Assembly (NCBI RefSeq): GCF_001039355.2
Contig: NW_019774659.1
Span: forward strand, 9,720 to 73,719
DNA: 64,000 nucleotides
Reading direction: 5' to 3'
Source: Lingula anatina
Taxonomy: Eukaryota; Brachiopoda; Lingulata; Lingulida; Lingulidae
Part shown: piece after piece, positions 1 to 10,900 of the stretch
Position numbering within the stretch: position 1 is the first letter of the stretch
How the letters are laid out: each line of letters opens with the position of its first letter
Notes under the pieces: generated by a model
The model's database searches: none
The model's input: the letters and a program-made list of their open reading frames with translations, nothing else
Told to the model about the DNA's origin: nothing
Program-made: the position numbers and the translations under genes

Positions 1-458
1 CTTGTCACAGGCCCAGAGCAGTTGATGATTGGTTTGACCAACAGGACATTCGCAGGGTGATGTGGCCTGCCCAGAGTCCGGATACAAACATAATAGAAAA
101 TGTGTGGAATGATATGTCAAAACTTTTTACAAATGCCCGTCTAACCAGCAGAGAAACTCTGTTATATTCAGTGTTTCATGCTTGGGCCAGCATAAGCCCT
201 GAACGCATCAGACAATTAAATGAATCCTTGCTTCGTAGACTGGCACCTATTATTAGGTCACGTGGCTATGCCACTAAGTACTAATTTTGGACTTGAAACT
301 ACATATTTTGGCAGAATGTATATTTTGTTCTCATTTTGTGATTCTTTGTGAAATTTGATGTTAATAAAATGATACCAGGAGCATATCATTCCACAGTCAT
401 TTATCTCCCCCATAGTATTGGCTCAGTAGGGGTGACACTTCTTTTGTCCAGTGTGTGT
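1..458 (+). mobile_element. Tc1/mariner-type transposon, 3' part
   Basis: The 3' end of a Tc1-like DNA transposon that enters from the left edge. It holds the end of a transposase frame (3-284), a 3' untranslated stretch with AATAAA near 364, and a terminal segment ending around 452-458 in ggtgacacttcttttgtcca-gtg. Reversed, this begins cactggacaaaagaagtg, a typical Tc1-family inverted terminus. The 5' end and its terminal repeat are outside the window. The element lies in what is probably intron 5 of lipid transfer gene A, on the opposite strand to the gene. Confidence 0.85.
3..284 (+). CDS. Tc1-like transposase, C-terminal fragment
   Basis: An open frame already running at base 3 and ending at TAA 282-284. 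The motif WPAQSPDTNIIENVW is the hallmark of the last part of the Tc1/mariner DDE domain (family form WPxxSPDLNPIENxW), in which the Glu is the third catalytic acid. An RAVDDWFDQQDIRRV-like stretch precedes it. The remaining C-terminal helix ends ...RSRGYATKY. No stop interrupts the visible part, so this copy may be fairly young, but the first two catalytic Asp residues are out of view and activity cannot be judged. Confidence 0.85.
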   Translation, partial: CHRPRAVDDWFDQQDIRRVMWPAQSPDTNIIENVWNDMSKLFTNARLTSRETLLYSVFHAWASISPERIRQLNESLLRRLAPIIRSRGYATKY

Positions 459-519
459 AAATTAGTTTAATAAGACAACCGATACTATACGTATAGTAAA
501 CAAACAAACACTGAAGTCT

Positions 520-573
<54 letters not shown>

Positions 574-582
574 GATAATACA

Positions 583-631
<49 letters not shown>
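520..631. repeat. Two adjacent trinucleotide microsatellites
   Basis: A run of (TAA)n at about 520-570 is followed, after a 12-base spacer, by (ACT)n at about 583-631. Simple repeats with no coding value. Confidence 0.95.
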
Positions 632-866
632 ACAATAATAATAATAAATATTTGATATCGGAGTAACTTACTAAAATGTATTAATTATTTACTGCTAAAA
701 ACTATCCAATTGCTTAACTTAAACGTTCTGAGAGACTATCATTTTTTTGTCTGTTTCGGTACGTAATTTCTGTAGTTTTTCATCTTTTGCCGTCTTACTT
801 AAAATTTTTGTTTTCCCTTCATCATGTATTTGCACATTAATGGCACATAAAACCCAGTTAACTTAC

Positions 867-3326
867 CTATAACGCGAATTGTGTGTCCCCATGACGTCTG
901 TCTCTATGACATTTTCTTTGTCACGGACCAAATTCGTTTGAAGTGCCGATAAAATGGAGCGCTTGAAATTCATGACATTTATATTCCCTGTAACAAATGT
1001 AAAAGGTTATAGCAAGAAGTTCTGTTAAGAGCAGATTAAAATGTAAATATACAGAACAGATACCCACTTCGCATGGTTTTAAAGAACGTGACGCATTCAT
1101 GTAATTACTGTTCGATCCAGATTTTAGTGCATGTTACGAGGAAGGGGGAAAGACAGGTTATATCCAGAAAGAGATATGTGTAACGTGTGGAAACATCTGA
1201 TCGAAACGCCTAACCTAAATCTTTCTTGGTAAACCTAGCCTCGGCAATAGTTCCGTTCCCCAGTTGAACAAACCAGGTAGGCTGGTCATATAGGTCGTCA
1301 GCAGACAGGGGAGCCTCGGACTGGGAGGTCGTGCTGAAACGAGTATTTTTGAAATCAGTGCCAAAATATTATTCCACGCATACGACTAAGTATTTACATG
1401 AGCTTGGTTTTGATTAATTATTTTACCATTCTGATAGGCTACGTCACAACATCCAAACCCAAAATTGAAAAAGAAACAACTTTGTGATGAACAGATGCCC
1501 TACTAAAAGAACGTCTTAGGCTACAAAAATGTCACGTATGCTTAACCCTCAAGTGACCGAGTGGGGTCATTTACGACCCCAGCCATATGATTTAATGTGC
1601 CATCTCTTTATTATTTATTCGAATTTTCTTTCCCTGCATGAGTTTGTCAGTCTACTAATCCTACACACTTTCACAGTTTTTTGTAGGGATCAACCAATTA
1701 GTGTGGCGTATACATCACAAACTCTCGTGGGGTCATTTATGACCCCAAAGAGAAGCATTGGTTTTTAAATATTAGTTTTCAAATTTTATTTAAATGTTTT
1801 GCCCACGCAACACTGACAGACAAATGTCACATGCATCTGCTTCATGCAACCAGCCAGTGTGCCCAAAACATAGGCACAAATAAGTGGTTTGTGAAGATTG
1901 TGCTTGAAGTGTTACTTATAGTAATTTCTAATTTCAGTAGCTTTGTTGGAACTTGTTCTCATAACTGGATCTCTCATTTTGACGGTTTCAATATTCGGGT
2001 ATTTCGAAAATCTAAAGAATTCTGTCGATATCATATTATACATATATTAAAAAATTGTTTGTGTGGATTTTGTTTTATACACAGATGTGGTAGTAACATA
2101 TATGTAGGTTGATTGAATGTGTTCTGAGTAGTATGACTTCCTTACCAGCATTAGGGTATTCCTACTCAGCAAGTCAGCTAATTATTCTTTTTGAAGTTAG
2201 CATGATGCTATCTCAACATAAGTCAAAATATTTTTACTCAAAGTAATTTTGTAATGTACTTTTTTCATTAGTGTGGCAAATAAAAAGAGAAATATTTCTG
2301 CATGTGGAAACTGACAAGGACTGTCTAAATACCGGTTTAATATTGTTCTTAAAATCTGTGCTTGGTTATTTCATGCAAAATAAGTATTATTACCAAATAC
2401 TTATTACATTAGATCATTATAAAATTCTTGTCTTAAATCCTGGGAGTAGTATAGGTGTGATAAACCCTCAATAGCCTTCTATAATAAGGATCCCTGTACA
2501 GAACACAATGGGGTCATAGATGACCCCACTTGGTCATTTCAGTCAGTAAAATAGCTTGGTCTCTTGAGGGTTAAGTACGTGTTGCAACATTAACTGAGAT
2601 GTAATTAAGCTGGTGATATGGTCCTTACCCATTTCCCTTAATCACTTGCACAAAAACATTATGCATAAACATAAGGAAGGACGAAGCATTTCCGTCTATG
2701 TAGTTTCCAAAGCCACCTGGAAATCATGGAATGCATTTTAAAACATATTACCCCAACATTGTGTACATGTAGGTAATGCTGCCAGAAATGCCCATTAATA
2801 TTACCGTTCGTAAAGCAATATACATGTACTTAGATACTTTGCTGGTACATTCAATGAATAAGTTATTAAACTGTTACTAAATTGAGTAAAATAAATCTTC
2901 TGTTATAAATGTATAGTAAAATATGTTAATTATAACACAAGAAATCAAATGGTAAAAAGTACAAAAAGTAATAACATTATGCAGAACGTAAACGCAGTAG
3001 TATTTTTTTAATAAACATCAATTCAATGGGGAGTGTTTAAGAGATAAAGCACATGCGGAGTGAGTTAATTATCCATATAAAGTGTTACGGTTACCTCCAA
3101 TATACTCCACATCTACATCAGCCGAGATGTGAAATATTTCCTCTGCCGGGCCAAACAGTTTTGCCTCGCTTTCATAGTAGTAATGGAGAGTTGTTCCCTG
3201 AAAAACCAAGAAAATGCGCGTTATTTTTTTCTGTCTGTGGATTCACTCATATTTTTTCCAGGCTGTAAAATTAAGAATTAACGACGATTTAAATATGTCA
3301 TAAAGGAAGCGGGTAGCCCGGAATAC

Positions 3327-3391
<65 letters not shown>

Positions 3392-3892
3392 AATAAATAA
3401 ATAAATAATATATATTCGCTTCACTCTATACAGTTTATTTATCATTTCTCCATGCATCCCAGAGGAGCCGGAGACTTTAAAGGAGGGACTGTGATAGAAT
3501 AATGTCTCTAAAATTGTTCAAGGACCGCTAACAAAAGTATTACGTATAATTATTTAATATAAACATTATTGAAAAATGAAGAAAGTAGCGAAAATAGAAA
3601 ACATCCGGGTATAGTTTTGAAAAATGAAAATATTATAGGTTACATGTTATTAAATATTTTTTTAAGTTGTGAAACTCAAACTCGCCTAAAAACAATTAAC
3701 AGTAACAAGTATTTCAGAAAATTGCAAAAAAAAAAGAAATGATATAAACCTCACAAGACTAAGTACACTTACTTGCAAACCAGCCTTATGCTGCGCAGAC
3801 GAATCCTTCGACACGTAGTCCTCCTGGTCCTTGCTTAAGGTAGGCCGCGCCAGAGCAACAACGAGGTACAGGTAAATAACATATAACCTCAT
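867..3892 (-). CDS. Large lipid transfer protein A (vitellogenin-N family), 5' five exons, partial
   Basis: N-terminal 183 residues of a vitellogenin-N (LLTP) protein, a family that binds and carries lipid in secreted or ER-lumen particles. Coding exons in transcript order: 3773-3892, 3095-3197, 2629-2716, 1215-1333, 867-987 (120, 103, 88, 119, 121 nt), the same sizes and phases as the first five exons of gene B. A signal peptide (MRLYVIYLYLVVALARPTLS) leads into beta-barrel segments such as LHYYYESEAKLFG and the LLTP signature NFKRSILSAL. All visible splice sites are GT-AG and no stop occurs. The ATG at 3892 is the first in an exon whose acceptor is at 3940-3941; an untranslated exon lies upstream. 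Exon 6 onward would lie left of base 867; bases 1-866 hold only intron-like DNA and a transposon. The gene either continues outside the window or is a truncated duplicate. Confidence 0.85.
1542..2574. mobile_element. piggyBac-type element with TTAA target duplications
   Basis: The ends are inverted: TTAA-CCCTCAAG at 1542 and CTTGAGGG-TTAA ending at 2574. This is the piggyBac layout: TTAA target duplication and termini beginning CCC. The 1025-bp interior (1546-2570) shows only short frames (e.g. 1831-2112) with no recognisable transposase, so it looks non-autonomous. Three copies of a TGGGGTC-(6 nt)-GACCCCA palindrome lie near the ends at about 1563, 1729 and 2509. It sits in intron 3 of lipid transfer gene A and is absent from the matching intron of gene B, so it inserted after the duplication or was lost from B. 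Confidence 0.85.
3327..3410. repeat. (ATA)n then (AAAT)n microsatellite
   Basis: Trinucleotide then tetranucleotide tract in intron 1 of the coding part of lipid transfer gene A. Confidence 0.95.
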
Positions 3893-4266
3893 CTTCTTGA
3901 TAAACACGTGACTCGAAAGTAAACGATGTGGAATAATGACTGCAAAAAATACTAAATAATTTAAAAACGTGCATACCGTGTAATATAAACGATGAAAAAA
4001 ATAACCAAATTCATACCTGTCCCCGAAATGTTTTTAAAAAGTGTTTTGTGGATTTTCGTTGATTACGTAATTGAAAGTACATGCTCAAATAAAGATATTT
4101 ACAGAGTCGAGTAGGAAAAGGGCTCTAATGATATGAAACATTTATTAAATAAAAAAAAATCTGGCTGATGAAAATACGGGCAACAACAACAACAACGACA
4201 ATGATTATAATATTAATGAATAAAGGAAGAAAGAATGAATGAACAAAAGGAACCATAAGCACTTAC

Positions 4267-4338
4267 CAGCTCCAGATTCTGCCTTCTTTCCCGCAGGGCC
4301 TCAATACCTAGTGTGCTCCTGTGTCCGCTCTTTTTATA
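4267..4338 (-). promoter_or_regulatory. TATA promoter and 5' untranslated exon of lipid transfer gene A
   Basis: On the minus strand TATAAAAAGAG (4338-4328) is followed about 30 bases later by a probable start region and a short leader exon ending at 4267, with donor GTAAGTGC. The leader would splice to the acceptor at 3940-3941 (TTTTTTGCAG), then ATG 3892. The same layout recurs at gene B (TATA at 16920), which supports both. The start site itself is inferred. Confidence 0.65.
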
Positions 4339-4339
4339 C

Positions 4340-5403
4340 ACTTCGCTAAGAAACTTACTCATTTAACAAAGGCCTAATTTATTTTAATTAGACAATACAT
4401 TTCCTTGTTTACCTGTACCGATATTAATTGTAATTCACTTCATTAATGCTATCTGTGAAAATGATTTCCTTGGACAGATTAACCCACAGGGACGTGCAAA
4501 GACGTGTTAAGACAACATCCCATTTGAGATCTACACTGTACAGGCACGAGGCGCTCCATGAATAAAACACATACAACCAGCTCTGTGCTAATACAACGAA
4601 AACATCTTAACTGTCAATTTATCTCAGTGGATGATCGTGAAAGTTATTTCCGGGTAAGATCCCATGCAAAAAAAGGCTTTGTTATTTTTACTATAAACAT
4701 CATATTTTGTTTCTTATAAATGCTTCATTGTTTTTCCTTCAAGGCTCCTTCTTGATCTGTTATGTGTGTGTGGCTTTTTCCATTCTTATACTCCTTGACC
4801 ATTTGAGTTGACTTTTTAAAATTTAAAAACAAATAGACAAATGAATATATATAAAAAGACAAAAAAAAAAAAAAAAAATCAATGTGATCAGAATAGACAA
4901 GTTGAAGGGGAATAATTCTATAAGCAAATTTGACAAAACATCCTTCAACCAAAATCAATATGAAAGATATATAATATTGATTTAAGAACCACAGATAACT
5001 GCACATCATGAAGGTGTTTTTCATATGTAAAGCTTAATCACTGACGTGGTAAAGCAAGTATAAAATGCAGCACACGGGTCCAATATGCATGTTCAAATAT
5101 ACACGAAGGGTTAAAAGAAAAAAGGTTGAATGGATAACGTTCAGTATGAATAAATAATGAGAATAAATTAAAATAATCAGATAATGTTCCCTTTTGATCG
5201 GGTTTTTAAACATTCGAAGTAATTTATATTCATTTATGTATTTTTCGAAAATGTTTTCCTTGTATTTGCTATTTTAGTTTCCCTTCTTCCTCATTAGTAA
5301 ACCAAAGCAATGTATATATGTAAATTAAAAACCACAGAATGATCTGATGGACAATTAACTACTTTCTCAATAGGCTGCTTTATGAATGTTTAAAAATTTA
5401 AAT

Positions 5404-5442
<39 letters not shown>

Positions 5443-7133
5443 CTTTGTAGTCCAGCCATCTGTACTGACGTCACCTAAAATAACACGGAACTTACTGTTA
5501 CTTTTGACTGATGTCATGTCATATTTCTGATGCTGCGGTGGAAATCGGCCTTCACAATAAATTACTTATTATGTGTTAATATTTGGAATTTCTGTTTAGA
5601 TAATCTCAGTTTACAGTGGCATAACATAGGGAATCAAAAGCAGTTTTCTTCAATTTTTACAGATAAACGTGCTTAGCTTAAATCACTTCTGTTTTTCGTA
5701 AAATATTTTTGGCAATGCTTCCTCCCTGCTAGCAGTAAATCCTGTACGGCTGGTTACCCGACTGTTTAGAGAAAAATAAATTATAAGAAAAAAGTATCAG
5801 ATGCAAGGGGATTTATTGAACTCACTCCTAATTACATTTATACGTGAACCATCGCATGGTTTCATTTAGACAAGAGATAAAATCCATAAAATCGGAATAT
5901 ATAAAATAAAAATATTGACGACGAGAAACTATCAGTACGTGTAAATGCATAGATAGATATAGATATACAGTGTTGAAATTCTACATATTGGTACTATACA
6001 CATTACATGTTTAAGTGTATATTGGGAATTTGTCTTCAAGTCATGTGATCGTGATATATCTTTAGATAGTCCTAACAATCTGGTAAACTCCGAAATCGCC
6101 CACCAGGTGTCGCTTTTTAACAAGAAAATGTTTTGCAATTCATGGATTTGCCTTAATCTATTGTACTTGCCAATATATATTTTTAAAAGAATTTTATCAA
6201 ATAGTTAATCCATTTGACTGTTCCACTGTGTCTATACATTCACCCAACACTTCACGATATTCTGCATTACACAATGAGCAGATGATGATCTGCTAATTGA
6301 CTCCTCTAAAAGTTACAAAATAGATTCTTCATACAATATTTAAAATTCAAAATTTTAGTCACCCCAATATCTTATTTATCAAAAAGGTCCTTCATCAAAG
6401 AATGGGACCATAGGTGTCGCACTGGCTTCTACCTGGGTATGCAATTACTCACCGAATCCCACTAAATCAGTATTGTTATATAATGTTTACTATATTTCTA
6501 CAGAGAGTATTCTGAATGATTATGTAAATCAAATAAAACAGATTCACGATTGTAAAATCCGTAACTCTTGATCCAATTTTTTCCCTTTATGAATGATCGT
6601 ATTTTAAGCATGCTCAAATGACACTTGAATATGAAAATAACTAAAAAATAAATGAAGAATGATTAATTAACGACCAAATAAAATATTGATCCATTGCCTA
6701 TCAAGTTAAAATATTGTTGTATTTAGCATTCGTAACATCAGTTGTTAAATAATAAGAAATAAACCAAGCGACCTATCATTAAAAACGAATGATTCTATAG
6801 AAAAAAAAATTGCCATATAATAAAAGAAATAAGTGGTATGCATGAAAAGCAAATCATTCCAACAGTATCCTTCAGGGCCTGAATGAACTACAAAAGTAAT
6901 TTGCTTAGTTTCAAAAACATCACTAAAAAGCTAAGATTAACAGAAACAGCCCGCGTCTGTTCTGTGATCTAGATATCTATGTGATTAACGCAAACCCGTG
7001 ATGCACGCCCCTGCACACACGCAAACACACATGTACACGTACATGCATGTGCGAAAACGTCTATTAGACACATAATAATATCTTGAGACTAAATCCAGAA
7101 CTGGACTTTGTGTAATTCATATAACAAACATGC
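4340..7133. other. Intergenic region between lipid transfer genes A and B
   Basis: No gene seen. The part from 4340 to about 5540 is alignable by eye with DNA upstream of gene B (about 16925-17860): both carry a TTATTTTAATTAGA block, a GAAAATGTTTTCC block and a downstream TGACGTCA (5466-5473 and 17825-17832). It is therefore part of the duplicated unit. Other contents are a poly(A) run at about 4860-4879 and (GA)n at 5406-5440. From 5640 to 7130 the DNA is AT-rich without recognisable features; the frame on the minus strand at 5932-6138 has no coding character. Confidence 0.6.
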
Positions 7134-7882
7134 CTAGCATTTGCCCGCTCTAGCGATGAGTCTTCTACTAGATTTTCCCAGGCTCCAAGACAGCGACGAT
7201 GGTCTCCACGTCTTTCTGTTTCCCCAGGTCCATCTCCACTTCTAATATGAAATGAGTCATAATAGAATTAATGATTAAACGAAATCATAACAATAATAAA
7301 ACAAATAATAAACATGACAAATCTTATAATAACCTTAAGTTATTTAAAACGATTTAAGCCGTGCCGAATCAAATTAAATTGAACTGAACTTTAAATTAAA
7401 CCACTTGAAAACTCACCCAGAATCGCCAGCCTCTAATCTTAAACTTAGAACGTATCTGATACCAAGCTTGTATGTTAATCTTCATGGGGTCGTGACCGTG
7501 GTAGATCGAGAAACAAATGCCAGGGTAGAGCTTCCCCTCTCCTTCAATTAGGTAATTGAGGGTGACACCGACGTCAATCCCGCCGCGAACCAGTGCCTGG
7601 AACGAATGTGCGCATTGTCTGTATTGGAATAATCCCACCTTAACCTATATAGTATCCAGACGATGATATAAAGTATTAATGCTACAGCCAGAGCTTTGTT
7701 CAGAGGTTAAAACCGATTTAAGGTATAACAAAAATTGTTTATAATAATTTTGTAATACCTTAAATTAATTGAACTAGCATACCTTATTTTGGTGTTTATT
7801 CCACCAAACATATACTGTAAATACTGCCTTGATAGTAACAGATATACCTTTAAATAGAAACCCTCTGGTTTTTGTTTCAAAC

Positions 7883-7961
<79 letters not shown>

Positions 7962-10900
7962 TTACAGCCAAACTAGCAGAAGCACCACCAGAAATACGGA
8001 CACCTGCTTTGAGCGTCATCGTCAGACAGTGGGAACAGGGATCTGTTGAACGAGAACAGAACCCTGCCCTGACACTGAAGTCCACAGTTGGAGCCAAGGT
8101 AATGGTGACGGAGATTTTGGCCACATAGATATAAAACCGGAACACGGTGATGGTTTTTGGTGATGGTCTGTAAATGGGATAGTTTTTGTATAGTGGGCCG
8201 GACTGATATATGTTCACCACAGTCTTCCCATAGACGTGGAGATAAACCTTTGTCCTACTGCTGCTAGCCTTATAACGATAGACTTCTGCGGTTGCGAGTG
8301 TGAGGGTTTTGGAGAAGACTTTGATTTTAGCTACAGACTTGCCGTACACTTTACAGTGTCCTCGTCTTTTATCTATACCAGCAAAGACGCCGGACTTGAC
8401 ATAGACATGAGCTTTCGAAGGACCGTAACTGATGTGGGAAAGGCAGTGCTTGTTGTCTGGGTACAGGGAATTATCACTTGAGAACTGCCCTGAACTTAAT
8501 AAATCTGAATACCGTGAACCGTGGGTGCTCCAAGAACTGCAGCTAGTATGGTCAACTCTTCTCTTGGTGCGCGTCGAATTAGTGGTGTAGTAAGTTTTAA
8601 AAGTATTGCCAACTGGTACACCTTTTAGTTGGAAATAGTCCTTAATGTCTGAAAATGCGCATTCATATTTAACATCTGCCATAAAAAGTGCATTGAGAAG
8701 AATTGTGTCTACGTCTGTGAGGCCTGAATTGGGCCATGCCTTATTTTTGGTATCCAGCACCTTTCTGTAAGCAAGTTCGCGTTTGATGGTCACAACAGCA
8801 GCTTCACGTAATTCACAGGTAGATGTTGGGCGAGTCAGCAGATCTTCTAGCCATTGCTGAACCGACTCCACGTGGAAGTTTCTTCTTAGAGCGTGGATAC
8901 AGCCTATCTCTATCTCTTCTACTTGTCCTTCTTTTTTGGCAATTGCTAATACATCTGGTGTAAGTCTATTGTCGCCAAAGTTACCTATAGCCTCAAGAGC
9001 GTCACTGATTTGTTCTGTGTTGTTATTTTTGTCGCCTGATTGAAGATGGCTTCGAAGAAGATCCACCAATTCTGACCGGAAATCCTTGCTGGTAGTTTCC
9101 TTGGAGGCGAGGGAGCCGAGGGTTAGTATGACATGACTTTGGGATGGATCGCCTTGAGAGGTCAGCGTGTTCCAGAGTGTCTTGACTGTAGTTAAGATGT
9201 GGTTTGTGGGTTTGGCAATAAAGGACAACTTCTGAACCAGTTCCTGTTTTTGCTCGGTTGATAGTGGGTGAGACAGGACCAGATCCGACAGAATCTAGAA
9301 AAGACAAGGTATGTGTCTGTGCTACGCATTATATAAAATTTAGTCAAAGATTCTACACAGATTTTTGTCTGTCATCCTTTTTTCAGAGATATAATTAAAC
9401 ATGTGCAAGATAACAGTCAACTAGAGTAGAATAGAAAATAGTTTACTAGTTATTCCAAAGTTATACCAATAAATAATACTTTGCTGATTCTAAACGTTAC
9501 CTTTTCGACATCTTTGCCGCCTGCAGTGATGTGAAGATCCAAAATTTCTTTGCAAATTTCCCAATTTTCCGAACACTTGGAAACCACCTAAAACGTACAA
9601 GTCATATATCACCTATCATAAACCAGTTGCTGTATACATTTTTGCATTAAGAAAACGTTATACAAAAACCCACCCATTCTGAAAAGAATATATGTAGAAA
9701 AGCATAAAAATGTTGTTTTTGCAAGTATTCAAACATGTATTTAAAAATAGAAAGATTAGTAAAGTATTTTTAATAATTAAGCTATTAAAGTAAAAATAAT
9801 AATAATAAAAATCTCATGAATAATAGGAAACAATCTTGTTGGTTTCCTAGGTATTGAATACAACAAAGTGGTATTTTTTATCTGGCTATTAATATTATGT
9901 CAAATGAAAACCAAAATTAACACATTTTCATAAAGCGTTATTAAATGATATTAAAGACAAACCTCTTTTGTAACTTGTATCAATTGCTTAACTAGGGCTG
10001 GTGTGTTGGCGGCTGCAGAGGTTGCAGTGTTGTGTGGCATCCCGAGTTCATTTTCCAGAGAAAGGATTTCGTTCACTTCGTGTACTGTAACAAAAATCAG
10101 GCCAAATATGAAGATGCATTTAAATGAGGGTGCATTCGAAAGGCAAAAATTATTTTCAACCGTGGTTCCAATATGTAGGTGCGACAATAAATAATAGTTA
10201 TCTGCTATATTAAAATATGCATTGATGTATAGTATGTCTATGATTATGATTTTTAACCACAAATATTGATAAGTCAAGAGCCATTTAACACTGTTGGTAA
10301 CTGCATGTATAACTGAACGTCTCTTAATTAAAGAATGAAATAACGCAAAATTACATACATTTTGACGGATCTGTTGGATCTTTCATAAAGTTTGTCACAG
10401 CTTGACTTAGCTTATCTTCTTTATCGAACTTTTTCCTCAGAATAGTCCATCTTTGGTACACACCAGACACTGAAATAGGGATCACACAATGTAGCACACG
10501 ACAGTATGTAAAATAAAGTAGATACATAATTTCGTTATCAAGATATATAGGAAAAAACTTTCAATAGACACACTTATTAATGGTGCATGCAAAAATCAGA
10601 AAGTGTGCTTGGTATCTTCTCTGAAGTAAAACGTTGAGCAACGGTATTTTAGGTCAAGGAAACAGGACCTTATGTGTCCCCCCTTAGCTCCAGTCTTCTA
10701 CTTGTCTCTCTCTCCCTCCCTCCCCAAAAAGAATATGTTACGATAGGAAGCAATGTAACTAGGACATTTTGTACATCTACTGCACTTACCCTGGTCATAC
10801 TGTCCAACCAAGGACCGTTTCTGGAATTGTGCGTTGGCCACTGCTTCAATTCTTTGAACGCCTTCAACGGAACGCTTAACGTGCTTACGCAAGGTCAAGG

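Noticed and set aside
520-631. Regular short repeats as a possible CRISPR array
   Set aside because: Trinucleotide microsatellites without spacers, in eukaryotic DNA.
7774-7965. Continuation of the 9228-7774 open frame past the vitellogenin-like exon
   Set aside because: After residue Ala of SASLA there is a GTAAGT donor, then Ser/Leu and Tyr/Ile repeats from the (GA)n and (TA)n tracts. The exon ends at 7966.
7829-8481. Plus-strand frames opposite lipid transfer gene B
   Set aside because: Antisense shadows of the 1329-nt exon and its flanking microsatellite.
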